A DNA stretch of 64,000 bases from Nakamurella flava. Its GTDB lineage: Bacteria > Actinomycetota > Actinomycetes > Mycobacteriales > Nakamurellaceae. Positions within the stretch are counted from its first letter, which is position 1. Each line of letters opens with the position of its first letter. Positions 1 to 6,891 of the stretch are shown here, in pieces. Where the stretch lies: NCBI RefSeq assembly GCF_005298075.1, contig NZ_SZZH01000001.1, positions 2,108,001 to 2,172,000 of the forward strand. Direction: 5' to 3'. The translations under genes were made by a program, and so were the position numbers. The notes below the pieces were generated by a model that had not been told where the DNA came from, did no database searches, and saw nothing but the letters and a program-made list of their open reading frames with translations.

Positions 1-381
1 GCGGCCGTACGGCTGGCCGTCAACCCGGGCTCCCCGGTCCTGCACCTGCGTCGCCTGCGGTTCGCCCACGGCGAGCCACTGGCCCTGATGGAGAACTTCC
101 TGCCCGAGGACCTGATCCCGGTCGGCGAGGCCGACCTGGCGACGCGAGGTCTGTACCAACTGATGCGGTCGCGCGGGGTCAACATCCGGGTGGCCAAACA
201 GCGCATCGGCGCCCGCACCGGCACTCCGGACGAGTGCTCGATGCTCGGCGAGAAGCGGGGTACCCCGGTACTGACGATGGAGCGGGTCGCCCATGACGAC
301 TCCGGCCGACCCGTGGAGTGGGGACGGCACGCCTACCGGGCCAGCCAGTATTCGTTCGAGGTCACGCTGGTCGAGCACTGA
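1..381 (+). CDS. GntR/HutC-family transcriptional regulator, C-terminal part (5' end outside window)
   Basis: Frame 1 is open from the first base and ends at the TGA at 379-381, so the window cuts into a longer gene. The visible 126 residues look like the ligand-binding UTRA domain of HutC-subfamily GntR regulators: a hydrophobic strand followed by an LHLRRLR segment, then an ALMENFLPEDL stretch, a G-rich turn with TPVLTMERVAHD, and a terminal SQYSFEVTLVEH typical of the last strand of UTRA. The DNA-binding winged helix would lie upstream, outside the window. Such regulators normally repress a nearby catabolic or transport operon and release DNA when a small effector binds. No effector can be inferred here. 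The next gene starts 86 bases downstream with its own Shine-Dalgarno, so co-transcription is possible but not shown. Confidence 0.75.
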   Translation, partial: AAVRLAVNPGSPVLHLRRLRFAHGEPLALMENFLPEDLIPVGEADLATRGLYQLMRSRGVNIRVAKQRIGARTGTPDECSMLGEKRGTPVLTMERVAHDDSGRPVEWGRHAYRASQYSFEVTLVEH

Positions 382-467
382 CGCCCGCTGTCCCGTCGGC
401 ATGCGGTCACCCTTGGTGGTCGGTAGGTTGCGAGGCGACCGCCCGCCCCACACAGGAGGAGTCACCC

Positions 468-821
468 ATGACCAGCCCGCAGGACAAGTACGCCGACGTC
501 ATGCGTTCCAGCCAGGAGGCCGTCGTCGAGGCCTTCGAGTCCTGGACCAAGAACGCACAGAACGCGATGACCAGCGTTCCCGGGATGGGCAGTGCGCCGG
601 TCCCGCCGCAGGAGGTCATCGACCAGGTCTTCGACTTCGCCGGGAAGCTGCTCGAGGTGCAGCGCGACTTCGCCAAGTCGCTGGCGTCGACCGCCGCCTC
701 GGCCGCCCAGTCGGCGCGGGACAACACCGAGAGCATGTCCCAGGCGGTCCGCGCGCACGCCGAGGGCACCCAGCAGGCCGTCCGGGACGCCGCCGACGGG
801 GCCCGCCGCACCGCCGAGTGA
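468..821 (+). CDS. phasin-like protein (polyhydroxyalkanoate granule-associated, putative)
   Basis: 117 residues. The ATG at 468 was chosen because a strong AGGAGGA (454-460) sits seven bases upstream; the longer open frame from 318 overlaps the previous gene and lacks such a site. The protein is alanine-rich and amphipathic: an N-terminal helix with AVVEAFESWTKNAQNAM, a short proline-rich break (PVPPQEVIDQ), then a helix with FDFAGKLLEVQRDFAKSLAS and a long Ala/Ser/Gln-rich coil. This FD.A..LL..QR.FA pattern is common in actinobacterial phasins and HbhA-like granule or lipid-droplet proteins. It would coat PHA granules in the cytoplasm. Its context fits: two other phasin-like genes, phaC and PhaB-type reductases lie within 13 kb. 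A hairpin terminator follows at 857-891. Unlike the other two phasin genes it has no GCTAAC repeats upstream. Family assignment rests on composition and context, so it remains tentative. Confidence 0.6.
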   Translation: MTSPQDKYADVMRSSQEAVVEAFESWTKNAQNAMTSVPGMGSAPVPPQEVIDQVFDFAGKLLEVQRDFAKSLASTAASAAQSARDNTESMSQAVRAHAEGTQQAVRDAADGARRTAE

Positions 822-856
822 GCCCGGCCCGATCCTGCTGCTGACGATCCACTGGC

Positions 857-891
857 GACGCCGGTGTCCCTCACCCGAGGGCACCGGCGTC
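857..891 (+). terminator. hairpin terminator after phasin-like gene
   Basis: The arms GACGCCGGTG and CACCGGCGTC are perfectly complementary over ten bases, with additional C/G pairs inside and a short loop. There is no long T run, as is common in high-GC actinobacteria. The position between two genes that each carry their own expression signals supports termination. Confidence 0.55.
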
Positions 892-956
892 GTCGCGTCC
901 CGAGGTCGCGTGCCGGATCCGGAAACCCCGGTGACCCGGCGGACACCCGGCTCACC

Positions 957-985
957 TTGTCACCCATCAGCATTTGTCCTAACAT
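957..985 (+). promoter_or_regulatory. sigma70-type promoter of the aldehyde dehydrogenase/CoA-transferase operon
   Basis: TTGTCA at 957-962 and TAACAT at 980-985 are separated by exactly 17 bases in a locally AT-richer stretch, 90 bases before the GTG start at 1076. This is one of the best consensus-like promoters in the window. The same -10 hexamer (TAACAT) with a 17-base spacer recurs before rplY. Confidence 0.6.
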
Positions 986-1075
986 TTACGACGCATCAGC
1001 CACCCCTCCCGTCGGTCCCGGCCGACGACGACCCTGCTGGCCGCGCGCGACATTCTCAGCAGCGGAAGGACTCCC

Positions 1076-2635
1076 GTGACGATCACCGACGACGCCGGAT
1101 CGACGACCAGCGCCGCCCCCCAGGCGCGCGACTACCCGATGCTGATCGGCGGTGAATGGGTCGCCGCGCTGGACGGCGAGTGGAGCGAGGTCGTCTCCCC
1201 CGGCCGCCGGGATGTCGTCCTGGGCCGGGTCCCCGTCGGGCACGCCAACGACGCCGACCGCGCCGTCACCGCCGCCCGCAAGGCGCTGCCGGCCTGGCGC
1301 GCGCTGCACTTCAAGGACCGCCAGAAGGCGCTGCTCAAGGCGGCCGACGCGCTGGAGGCCCGGGCCGAGGAGCTGGCCCTGCTGACCGCGGCCGACACCG
1401 GTAACGCGCTGCGCACCCAGGCCCGCCCGGAATCCCAGACCCTGGTCAACCTCTTCCGCTACTTCGGCGGCGTGGCCGGCGAGTTCAAGGGCACCGTGCT
1501 GCCCGCCGGTGACGATCAGCTGCAGTACACCCGCCGCGAGCCGCTCGGCGTCGTCGCCGGCATCCTGCCGTGGAACTCGCCGCTCATGATCGCCGGTATG
1601 AAGACCCCGGCCTCGCTGGCGGCCGGCAACACCCTGGTCCTCAAGACCGCGCAGGAAGCGCCGCTGACCATCCTGAAGATGGCCGAGATCGTCTCCGAGT
1701 TCCTGCCCGCCGGCGTGCTGAACGTGGTCACCGGGCGCGGGTCGGACATCGGCGAGGCGCTGCTGGTCCACCCGGGCGTGGACAAGGTCTCCTTCACCGG
1801 CTCCACCGAGATCGGCATGCACGTCGGCCAGATCGCCGGGAAGCGGCTGGCCCACCAGTCGCTGGAGCTGGGCGGCAAGAGCCCGAACATCGTCTTCCCC
1901 AGCGCCGCCTCCGCCGAGCAGCTGGACACCACCGCGGCCGGCGTGCTGACCGCGATGCGCTTCACCCGCCAGGGCCAGTCCTGCACCGCCGGGTCCCGGT
2001 TGTTCGTGCACGCGGACGTCTACGACACATTCCTGGACGCCCTGGTGGGCAAGGTGAAGCAGCTCAAGGTCGGCGACCCGCTGGACGAGGCGTCCGACAT
2101 GGGCTCGATCATCAGCCAGAAGCAGTACGACTCGGTCCGCGGCTACATCGAGGACGGTAAGTCGCAGCCCGGCATCTCGGTCGCCCTGGACGGGTCCGAG
2201 TTCGTCGCCGAGGGCCTGAACGGCTTCTACCAGGGTCCGACCATCCTGGCCGGCGTCGAGAACTCCTGGCGGATCGCCCAGGAGGAGATCTTCGGACCGG
2301 TCCTGGTCGCCATCCCGTGGCGGGACCGCGACGACGTGATCCGGATGGCCAACGACTCGCACTACGGTCTGGGCGGCTACATCTGGTCGCAGGACCTCAC
2401 CGAGGCGCTGGACACCGCGCACCGCGTCGAGTCCGGCTGGATCCAGGTCAACCAGGGCGGCGGTCAGGTCATCGGCCAGTCCTACGGCGGCTACAAGCTG
2501 TCCGGCATCGGGCGCGAATTCTCGCTCGAAGGCGCGCTGGAGTCGTTCACGCAGATCAAGCAGATCAACGTCAAGCTCGGGGTGCCCACCCCCGGCCCGG
2601 TGGTCGCTCCCCCGGTCACCGGCGGCCAGCCGTGA
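1076..2635 (+). CDS. NAD(P)-dependent aldehyde dehydrogenase
   Basis: 519 residues, GTG start preceded by GGAAGGA. It oxidises an aldehyde to the carboxylic acid using NAD(P)+ in the cytoplasm. Diagnostic family features are present in order: the PWNSPLMIAGMKTPASLAAGN cofactor-binding region, FTGST (nucleotide binding), the general base Glu in LELGGKSPN (about residue 264), the nucleophile Cys in GQSCTAGSR (about residue 303) and EEIFGPV near the C-terminus. Length is slightly above the usual 480-500 because of a 20-residue N-terminal tail and a Pro/Val-rich C-terminal tail. The next gene overlaps its stop by four bases (GTGA), so the two are translationally coupled. The substrate cannot be told from sequence. 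Coupling to a CoA-transferase suggests catabolism of an aldehyde derived from an acid that is then activated to a CoA thioester. Confidence 0.88.
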   Translation: MTITDDAGSTTSAAPQARDYPMLIGGEWVAALDGEWSEVVSPGRRDVVLGRVPVGHANDADRAVTAARKALPAWRALHFKDRQKALLKAADALEARAEELALLTAADTGNALRTQARPESQTLVNLFRYFGGVAGEFKGTVLPAGDDQLQYTRREPLGVVAGILPWNSPLMIAGMKTPASLAAGNTLVLKTAQEAPLTILKMAEIVSEFLPAGVLNVVTGRGSDIGEALLVHPGVDKVSFTGSTEIGMHVGQIAGKRLAHQSLELGGKSPNIVFPSAASAEQLDTTAAGVLTAMRFTRQGQSCTAGSRLFVHADVYDTFLDALVGKVKQLKVGDPLDEASDMGSIISQKQYDSVRGYIEDGKSQPGISVALDGSEFVAEGLNGFYQGPTILAGVENSWRIAQEEIFGPVLVAIPWRDRDDVIRMANDSHYGLGGYIWSQDLTEALDTAHRVESGWIQVNQGGGQVIGQSYGGYKLSGIGREFSLEGALESFTQIKQINVKLGVPTPGPVVAPPVTGGQP

Positions 2636-3870
2636 CCTCCCCCGCCGATGATGCCGGCAAGCCGGGCGGTACCGGGCCTCTCGCGGACATCGTCGTCGTC
2701 GACCTGACCCGGGCCCTCGCCGGGCCGCACGCGGCGATGATGCTCGGCGACCTGGGGGCCCGGGTCATCAAGGTGGAGACCCCCGGCTCGGGTGACGACA
2801 CCCGCGGCTGGGGGCCGCCTTTCGTCGAGCCGGACGCCGAGCGGATCGCGGCCGGGGCCGACCCCCGGCCCGTGTCGACCTACTTCCTGTCCTGCAACCG
2901 GAACAAGGAATCGATCGTCCTCGACCTCAAGAGCGACGAGGGCAAGAGCGCGCTGACGGAGTTGATCCGGCGGGCCGACGTGCTGCTGGAGAACTTCCGG
3001 CCCGGCGTGCTCGACCGTCTCGGCTTCCCGCTGGCGCGGCTGGCCGAGCTCAACCCGCGCCTGGTCATCCTGTCCATCTCCGGCTTCGGCCACGACGGAC
3101 CCGAGGGCGGGCGCGCGGGCTACGACCAGATCGCCCAGGGCGAGGCCGGTCTCATGTCGATGACCGGTCCCAACCCGGAAACGCCCACCAAGGTGGGTGT
3201 CCCCATCTCGGATCTGCTGTCCGGCATGTACGGCGCCTACGGGGTGCTGGCCAAGCTGCACGAGCGGGAGCGCACGGGCCTGGGCGGTCTGGTGCGGACG
3301 TCGCTGCTGGCCGCGGTGGTCGGGGTGCACGCCTACCAGGGCACCCGCTGGACCGTCGCCGGCGAGATCCCGAAGGCCGAAGGGCCGCATCACCCGTCGA
3401 TCTGCCCGTACGGCCTGTTCCACGCCTCCGACGGCGTCGTGCAGATCGCCGTCGGATCGGAGGGCCTGTGGGCCCGGTTCGCGCCGGCGTTCGGTCTGCC
3501 GACCGACGACGAGCGGTTCGCCAGCAACCCGGCCCGGGTCCGCAACGGCGAGGTCGTCCGGGCGGCGGTCGAGGAGGCGTTCTCGCACTGGACCACCGCG
3601 GACCTGCTGGCCAAGCTGTCCGAGGTCGGGGTGCCCAGTGGCGAGGTGAAGAACCTGCAGCAGGTCTTCGAGTGGGATCAGACCGCCTCGCAGGGGCTGC
3701 TGCTGGACCTCGAGCACTCGTCGCTCGGGCCCATCACCATCCCCGGCCCGCCGCTGCGCTTCTTCGACACCGACGGCGGCGAGTGGAAGCGGAACCACCT
3801 GCCCCCGCCACTGCTCGGCGAGCACACGGACGCGGTGCTCAGCGAGTTGGGAACGGCCCCGGACGCCTGA
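2632..3870 (+). CDS. CaiB/BaiF (family III) CoA-transferase
   Basis: 412 residues starting at the GTG that overlaps the stop of the upstream aldehyde dehydrogenase in a GTGA junction; the longer open frame inside the dehydrogenase gene is a shadow. Family III CoA-transferases move CoA between carboxylic acids. Visible signatures are the N-terminal DIVVVDLTRALAGPHAAMML with DLGARVIKVE, then R.KESIVLDLKS-like and DVLLENFRPGVLDRLG segments, GYDQIAQGEAGLMSMTG, and the catalytic aspartate in PISDLLSGMYG (about residue 194). The C-terminal domain contains GEVKNLQQVFEWDQ. Length is normal for the family. The pairing with an aldehyde dehydrogenase suggests an aldehyde-to-acid-to-acyl-CoA sequence, but donor and acceptor acids are unknown. 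Confidence 0.88.
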   Translation: MTSPADDAGKPGGTGPLADIVVVDLTRALAGPHAAMMLGDLGARVIKVETPGSGDDTRGWGPPFVEPDAERIAAGADPRPVSTYFLSCNRNKESIVLDLKSDEGKSALTELIRRADVLLENFRPGVLDRLGFPLARLAELNPRLVILSISGFGHDGPEGGRAGYDQIAQGEAGLMSMTGPNPETPTKVGVPISDLLSGMYGAYGVLAKLHERERTGLGGLVRTSLLAAVVGVHAYQGTRWTVAGEIPKAEGPHHPSICPYGLFHASDGVVQIAVGSEGLWARFAPAFGLPTDDERFASNPARVRNGEVVRAAVEEAFSHWTTADLLAKLSEVGVPSGEVKNLQQVFEWDQTASQGLLLDLEHSSLGPITIPGPPLRFFDTDGGEWKRNHLPPPLLGEHTDAVLSELGTAPDA

Positions 3871-3885
3871 GCCGCGGCAGCCCGA

Positions 3886-4812
3886 CTACTCCGACGCGCG
3901 GACGAGATCGGCGACGCCCCGCTCGATGGTCACCTGCGGCGTCCATCGGAGGTCCCGTTCGGCGGCCGCGACCGACATGGAACGGGCGTTCATGTCGTAG
4001 GCGTCGGGTTCGTCGCCGGATTCGACGGTCGTTCCCGGCAGCTCGGCGACGATGGCCTCGGCGATCTGCACGAACGTGGGGTGGCCGGGGCCGGTGACGT
4101 TGTAGGCGAACACCCCGTCGGCTCCCAGGTCGGCGCGCGGAGCGGTCAGCGCCGCCTCGAGCACCGCGCACACGTCGCTGATGTGCACCCACGGCAGCGG
4201 CTGGTCGGCTCGCTGGTGCAGGGTGATGACCCCGCTGGTGCGGGCGGCCGTGATCATCTCGGTGATGCCGCAGTACGTGGTCCGGCGGGGGCCGTAGACG
4301 ATCGAGACCCGCAGGGCGACGGCGTCCAGGTCGAACTGGTCGATGTAGGCCCGCATCAGCGCCTCGCTGGCCACCTTGGACGACCCGTAGGGCTCACTGG
4401 CCAGGAGCGCGTCGGTCTCCATACATTCCCGCGTGAGCGACCGCTCCTCCCAGGCCCGCCCGTAGGTGGAGCTCGACGACAACAGCACCACCCGGCCCGG
4501 AAGGCCGACCCGGCGGGCGGCCTCGAACAGACCGACGGTGCCCACCAGGTTGACGTCGACGACCAGCGGCGGGTTCTCGTTGGCCACGTGCGGCCCGGAG
4601 ATCCCCCCGCCGTGCACGATGTCGGTGATGGACTCGGCCTGAAGAAGGGCTCGAAGCGCGTCCGCGTCGCGGACGTCGAGCTCGTGATGGTCCCATCCTG
4701 AGGCCGCGGCAGGACCGATGTCCGCGCCGACGACGTGGTGGCCCCGCTCGCCGGCGAAGGCGGCGAACGTGCGGCCGATGAATCCGTTGACCCCGGTCAC
4801 GAGGATGCGCAT
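3886..4812 (-). CDS. NAD-dependent epimerase/dehydratase (extended SDR)
   Basis: 308 residues, transcribed opposite to the preceding operon. The N-terminus ILVTGVNGFIGR is the GxxGxxG NAD-binding turn of extended short-chain dehydrogenases. Further along are DVRDADALR, the HGGGISGPH region, VVLLSSSSTYG with the catalytic Ser, and YGSSK with catalytic Tyr142 and Lys146. These enzymes epimerise or dehydrate nucleotide sugars or reduce related substrates in the cytoplasm. The GG in place of the usual HxAA after the fourth strand (HGGGIS) is somewhat unusual. The start is probably leaderless: TAGCGT lies six bases before the ATG and there is no Shine-Dalgarno. Only 15 bases separate its stop from the convergent CoA-transferase gene. 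No sugar-biosynthesis neighbours are visible, so the substrate is unknown. Confidence 0.8.
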   Translation of the reverse strand: MRILVTGVNGFIGRTFAAFAGERGHHVVGADIGPAAASGWDHHELDVRDADALRALLQAESITDIVHGGGISGPHVANENPPLVVDVNLVGTVGLFEAARRVGLPGRVVLLSSSSTYGRAWEERSLTRECMETDALLASEPYGSSKVASEALMRAYIDQFDLDAVALRVSIVYGPRRTTYCGITEMITAARTSGVITLHQRADQPLPWVHISDVCAVLEAALTAPRADLGADGVFAYNVTGPGHPTFVQIAEAIVAELPGTTVESGDEPDAYDMNARSMSVAAAERDLRWTPQVTIERGVADLVRASE

Positions 4813-4818
4813 GGGGCC

Positions 4819-4824
4819 ACGCTA
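4819..4824 (-). promoter_or_regulatory. -10 box of a leaderless promoter (epimerase gene)
   Basis: Reading the minus strand, TAGCGT is followed by six bases (GGCCCC) and then the ATG of the epimerase gene. The spacing places the transcription start at or next to the A of ATG. The same TANNNT-N6-ATG layout is seen before metG, rsmI, pmt and the thiamine-binding gene in this window. Confidence 0.5.
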
Positions 4825-4916
4825 GGTCCGCTCGTCGCCCGCGTTCCTCGATTCCGGCGGCCGGTGCCCGAAAGATGGGCCCGGTGCGCGGCGACCGAGC
4901 AGGCGGACCGGGAGAC

Positions 4917-4952
4917 GACGAAGGGGCGGGCCTGATGGCCCGCCCCTTCGTC
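4917..4952 (-). terminator. perfect 16-bp hairpin terminator after phasin gene
   Basis: The arm at 4917-4932 and its exact reverse complement at 4937-4952 enclose a TGAT loop. It sits 40 bases beyond the stop of the minus-strand phasin gene. Confidence 0.7.
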
Positions 4953-4991
4953 AGGTGGCGCTGATGCCGGGCCGACGAGCCCGGCGGGAGG

Positions 4992-5396
4992 TCACTTCAG
5001 CAGATCGTGAGCGGCGCCGGTGGTGACCTCGACGACCTCGGTGACGACCGCGGCGTTCTTCTTGGTCAGCTCGGTGACCCAGGCGACGTTGGCCGACTCG
5101 GCCAGCTCGACGGCCCAGTCCAGCTGCTGCTGGACGGCCTGCTGGTAGCCGTCGACCGACAGGCCGACGACCTTCTTCGCCTCGGCGGCGAAGCCGTCGG
5201 TGAGCTCCTTGGCCTTGGCCGAGGAGTCCTGGACGACCGGGGTCAGCGCGTGGGCGGTCTTGGTGAAGAACTCGCCGGCGAACTCGGCGCCCTGGGTCCA
5301 GGCGGCGACCAGGGTGTCGGTGGCCTGGGCGACGGCCGCGTCGGTGGCCGGGGTGGTCGGAACGGTGACGGGGGTGGTCTTGGTGGCGGTCGCCAT
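4992..5396 (-). CDS. phasin family protein (PHA granule-associated)
   Basis: 134 residues. The ATG at 5396 was chosen over one nine codons earlier because AAGGAG lies seven bases before it. After a Thr/Ala/Pro-rich N-terminal tail, the protein is a continuous amphipathic helix: ATDTLVAAWTQGAEFAGEFF, then KELTDGFAAEAKKVVGLSVD, YQQAVQQQLDWAVELAESAN and a closing AAHDLLK. This resembles phasins, which coat PHA granules and limit their size. The end (HDLLK) resembles that of the phasin at 10345 (RELLK). Upstream it has a dense cluster of GCTAAC repeats and a CRP-like palindrome, both shared with that second phasin gene and with the XRE gene at 11152. The gene has its own strong terminator, so it is probably monocistronic. 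Confidence 0.75.
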   Translation of the reverse strand: MATATKTTPVTVPTTPATDAAVAQATDTLVAAWTQGAEFAGEFFTKTAHALTPVVQDSSAKAKELTDGFAAEAKKVVGLSVDGYQQAVQQQLDWAVELAESANVAWVTELTKKNAAVVTEVVEVTTGAAHDLLK

Positions 5397-5440
5397 GGGA
5401 TTCTCCTTCTCGGTGGTGGTCACCGGGTCTTCCCGGCTGC

Positions 5441-5480
5441 TGTTAGCAGGTTAGCTAACAGCCCAGCTAATCTGCTAACA
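5441..5480. promoter_or_regulatory. GCTAAC operator cluster upstream of phasin gene
   Basis: Two inverted 16-base arms at 5441-5456 and 5465-5480 match at 15 of 16 positions. Each arm contains two GTTAGC/GCTAAY hexamers whose starts are eight bases apart (5442 and 5450; 5466 and 5474). The 14-mer GCTAATCTGCTAAC at 5466-5479 recurs exactly at 10228-10241 before the other phasin gene. I infer a binding site for the XRE regulator encoded at 11152-11532. Confidence 0.6.
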
Positions 5481-5482
5481 GG

Positions 5483-5498
5483 TGTGACGGTGTTCATA
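5483..5498. promoter_or_regulatory. CRP-like palindrome (TGTGA-N6-TCATA)
   Basis: Matches the CRP/GlxR consensus TGTGA-N6-TCACA at nine of ten positions. It lies just beyond the GCTAAC cluster as seen from the phasin gene, the same order (CRP-like site, GCTAAC sites, gene) as in the two other copies of this arrangement. Confidence 0.45.
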
Positions 5499-5552
5499 TC
5501 GAAACGTTTCGCCCCGCAGGAATCCACGACCCGGTTCTCGCGTCCTTCCCAT

Positions 5553-6809
5553 GTGACCGTCCACGACTCCGTCCCCACCGCTCCCGCCGCCGAGGCCCGG
5601 GTCGATCTCGCCCACTCCGGCAGCACCCCCACCCTCGGTCGCCTTCGTCTGGTGCTCGCTCTGGGGGCGCTGGCGGTCGGGTCGTTCGCGATCGGTACGA
5701 CCGAATTCGTCTCCATGGGCCTGCTTCCACAACTGGCCGCCGGAGTCGACGTCTCCATCCCGACCGCCGGCCACGTCATCTCGCTCTACGCACTGGGCGT
5801 GGTGGTCGGGGCACCGGTGCTCTCCGTCCTCGGCGCCCGGATGCCGCGCCGCACCCTCCTGCTGCTCCTGATGGGCGTCTTCCTGTTCGGCAACCTGGCC
5901 ACCGCACTGGCCCAGAGCTACCCGCAACTGCTGGCGGCTCGCTTCGTCGCCGGCCTGCCGCACGGCGCCTACTTCGGCATCGCCTCGATCGTTGCCGCCG
6001 ACCTGGTGTCCCCGGCCCGGCGCGGCCAGGCGGTCAGCCTGGTGATGACCGGCCTGTCGGTGGCCACGGTGGTCGGCGTGCCCGCCGCCACCTGGCTCGG
6101 CCAGGGGATCGGCTGGCGGTCGGCGTACTGGCTGGTCGCTGCACTGGCCCTGATGACGCTGGTCCTGGTCGCCTCGCTCGTACCGTTCCTGCCGGGTGAC
6201 AAGACGGTCAGCCGGACCGGCGAGCTGGCCGCCCTCAAGCGCCCACAGGTGCTGCTGGCCCTGGCCGCCGGCGCCATCGGGTTCGGTGGCATGTTCGCGC
6301 TGTACACCTACATCGCCCCCACCGTCACCGATGTCGCCGGACTCTCCGAGGGCATGGTCCCGGTCTATCTGCTCGCCTTCGGCCTGGGCTCGCTGCTGGG
6401 CACCCCGCTGGCCGGGCGGCTGGCCGACTGGTCGGTCATGCGGACGATGCTGATCGGCTCGGCCGCCATGGGGCTCGGCCTGGTCGCCTTCACCGTCACC
6501 GCCCAGTGGTTCATCCCCGGGCTCATCACCGCGTTCCTCATCCCCATCGCCGGGTCGCTGCTCGTCATCAGCCTGCAGATGCGGCTGATGGCGGTGGCCG
6601 GCAAGGCCCGGGCGCTGGGCGCGGCGCTCAACCACTCGGCCCTCAACACCGCGAACGCCCTGGGGGCCTGGCTCGGCGGCCTGGTGATCGCGGCCGGCTT
6701 CGGCTACACCGCGACCAGCTGGGTGGGCGCCGGGTTGTCGCTGGCCGGCTTCGGCATCCTGCTGGTCTCGGCCGCCCTGGAGCGACGCTCCCCCACCGTC
6801 GTCGACTGA
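5553..6809 (+). CDS. MFS transporter, DHA1/AraJ-like exporter
   Basis: 418 residues from the GTG at 5553; another in-frame GTG at 5484 would add 23 residues but would place the start inside the CRP-like site. After a polar N-terminus of about 30 residues there are twelve hydrophobic segments. The first contains GTTEFVSMGLLPQLA, the hallmark of AraJ/YdhP/Cmx-type major facilitator exporters. Loop 2-3 carries GARMPRRTLLLLLM, and transmembrane segment 5 has the motif-C-like GLSVATVVGVPAATWLGQ of antiporters. It probably exports sugars, antibiotics or other small molecules by proton antiport across the inner membrane. It is divergent from the phasin gene, with their regulatory regions abutting at 5441-5552. 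No cognate substrate gene is adjacent. Confidence 0.8.
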   Translation: MTVHDSVPTAPAAEARVDLAHSGSTPTLGRLRLVLALGALAVGSFAIGTTEFVSMGLLPQLAAGVDVSIPTAGHVISLYALGVVVGAPVLSVLGARMPRRTLLLLLMGVFLFGNLATALAQSYPQLLAARFVAGLPHGAYFGIASIVAADLVSPARRGQAVSLVMTGLSVATVVGVPAATWLGQGIGWRSAYWLVAALALMTLVLVASLVPFLPGDKTVSRTGELAALKRPQVLLALAAGAIGFGGMFALYTYIAPTVTDVAGLSEGMVPVYLLAFGLGSLLGTPLAGRLADWSVMRTMLIGSAAMGLGLVAFTVTAQWFIPGLITAFLIPIAGSLLVISLQMRLMAVAGKARALGAALNHSALNTANALGAWLGGLVIAAGFGYTATSWVGAGLSLAGFGILLVSAALERRSPTVVD

Positions 6810-6829
6810 GCGCCGTCCGGGACGCGCCG

Positions 6830-6872
6830 ACGGCCCCGGCCCGGACCCTGTACGGGTCCGGGCCGGGGCCGT
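6830..6872. terminator. perfect 19-bp bidirectional hairpin terminator
   Basis: The arms at 6830-6848 and 6854-6872 are exact reverse complements with loop TGTAC. The hairpin lies between the convergent MFS gene and KAS III-like gene and can serve both. Confidence 0.75.
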
Positions 6873-6891
6873 TCGTCGTTCGAACCCTGGA

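Noticed and set aside
986-2422. 478-codon minus-strand open frame
   Set aside because: Antisense to the aldehyde dehydrogenase gene, which carries all family motifs.
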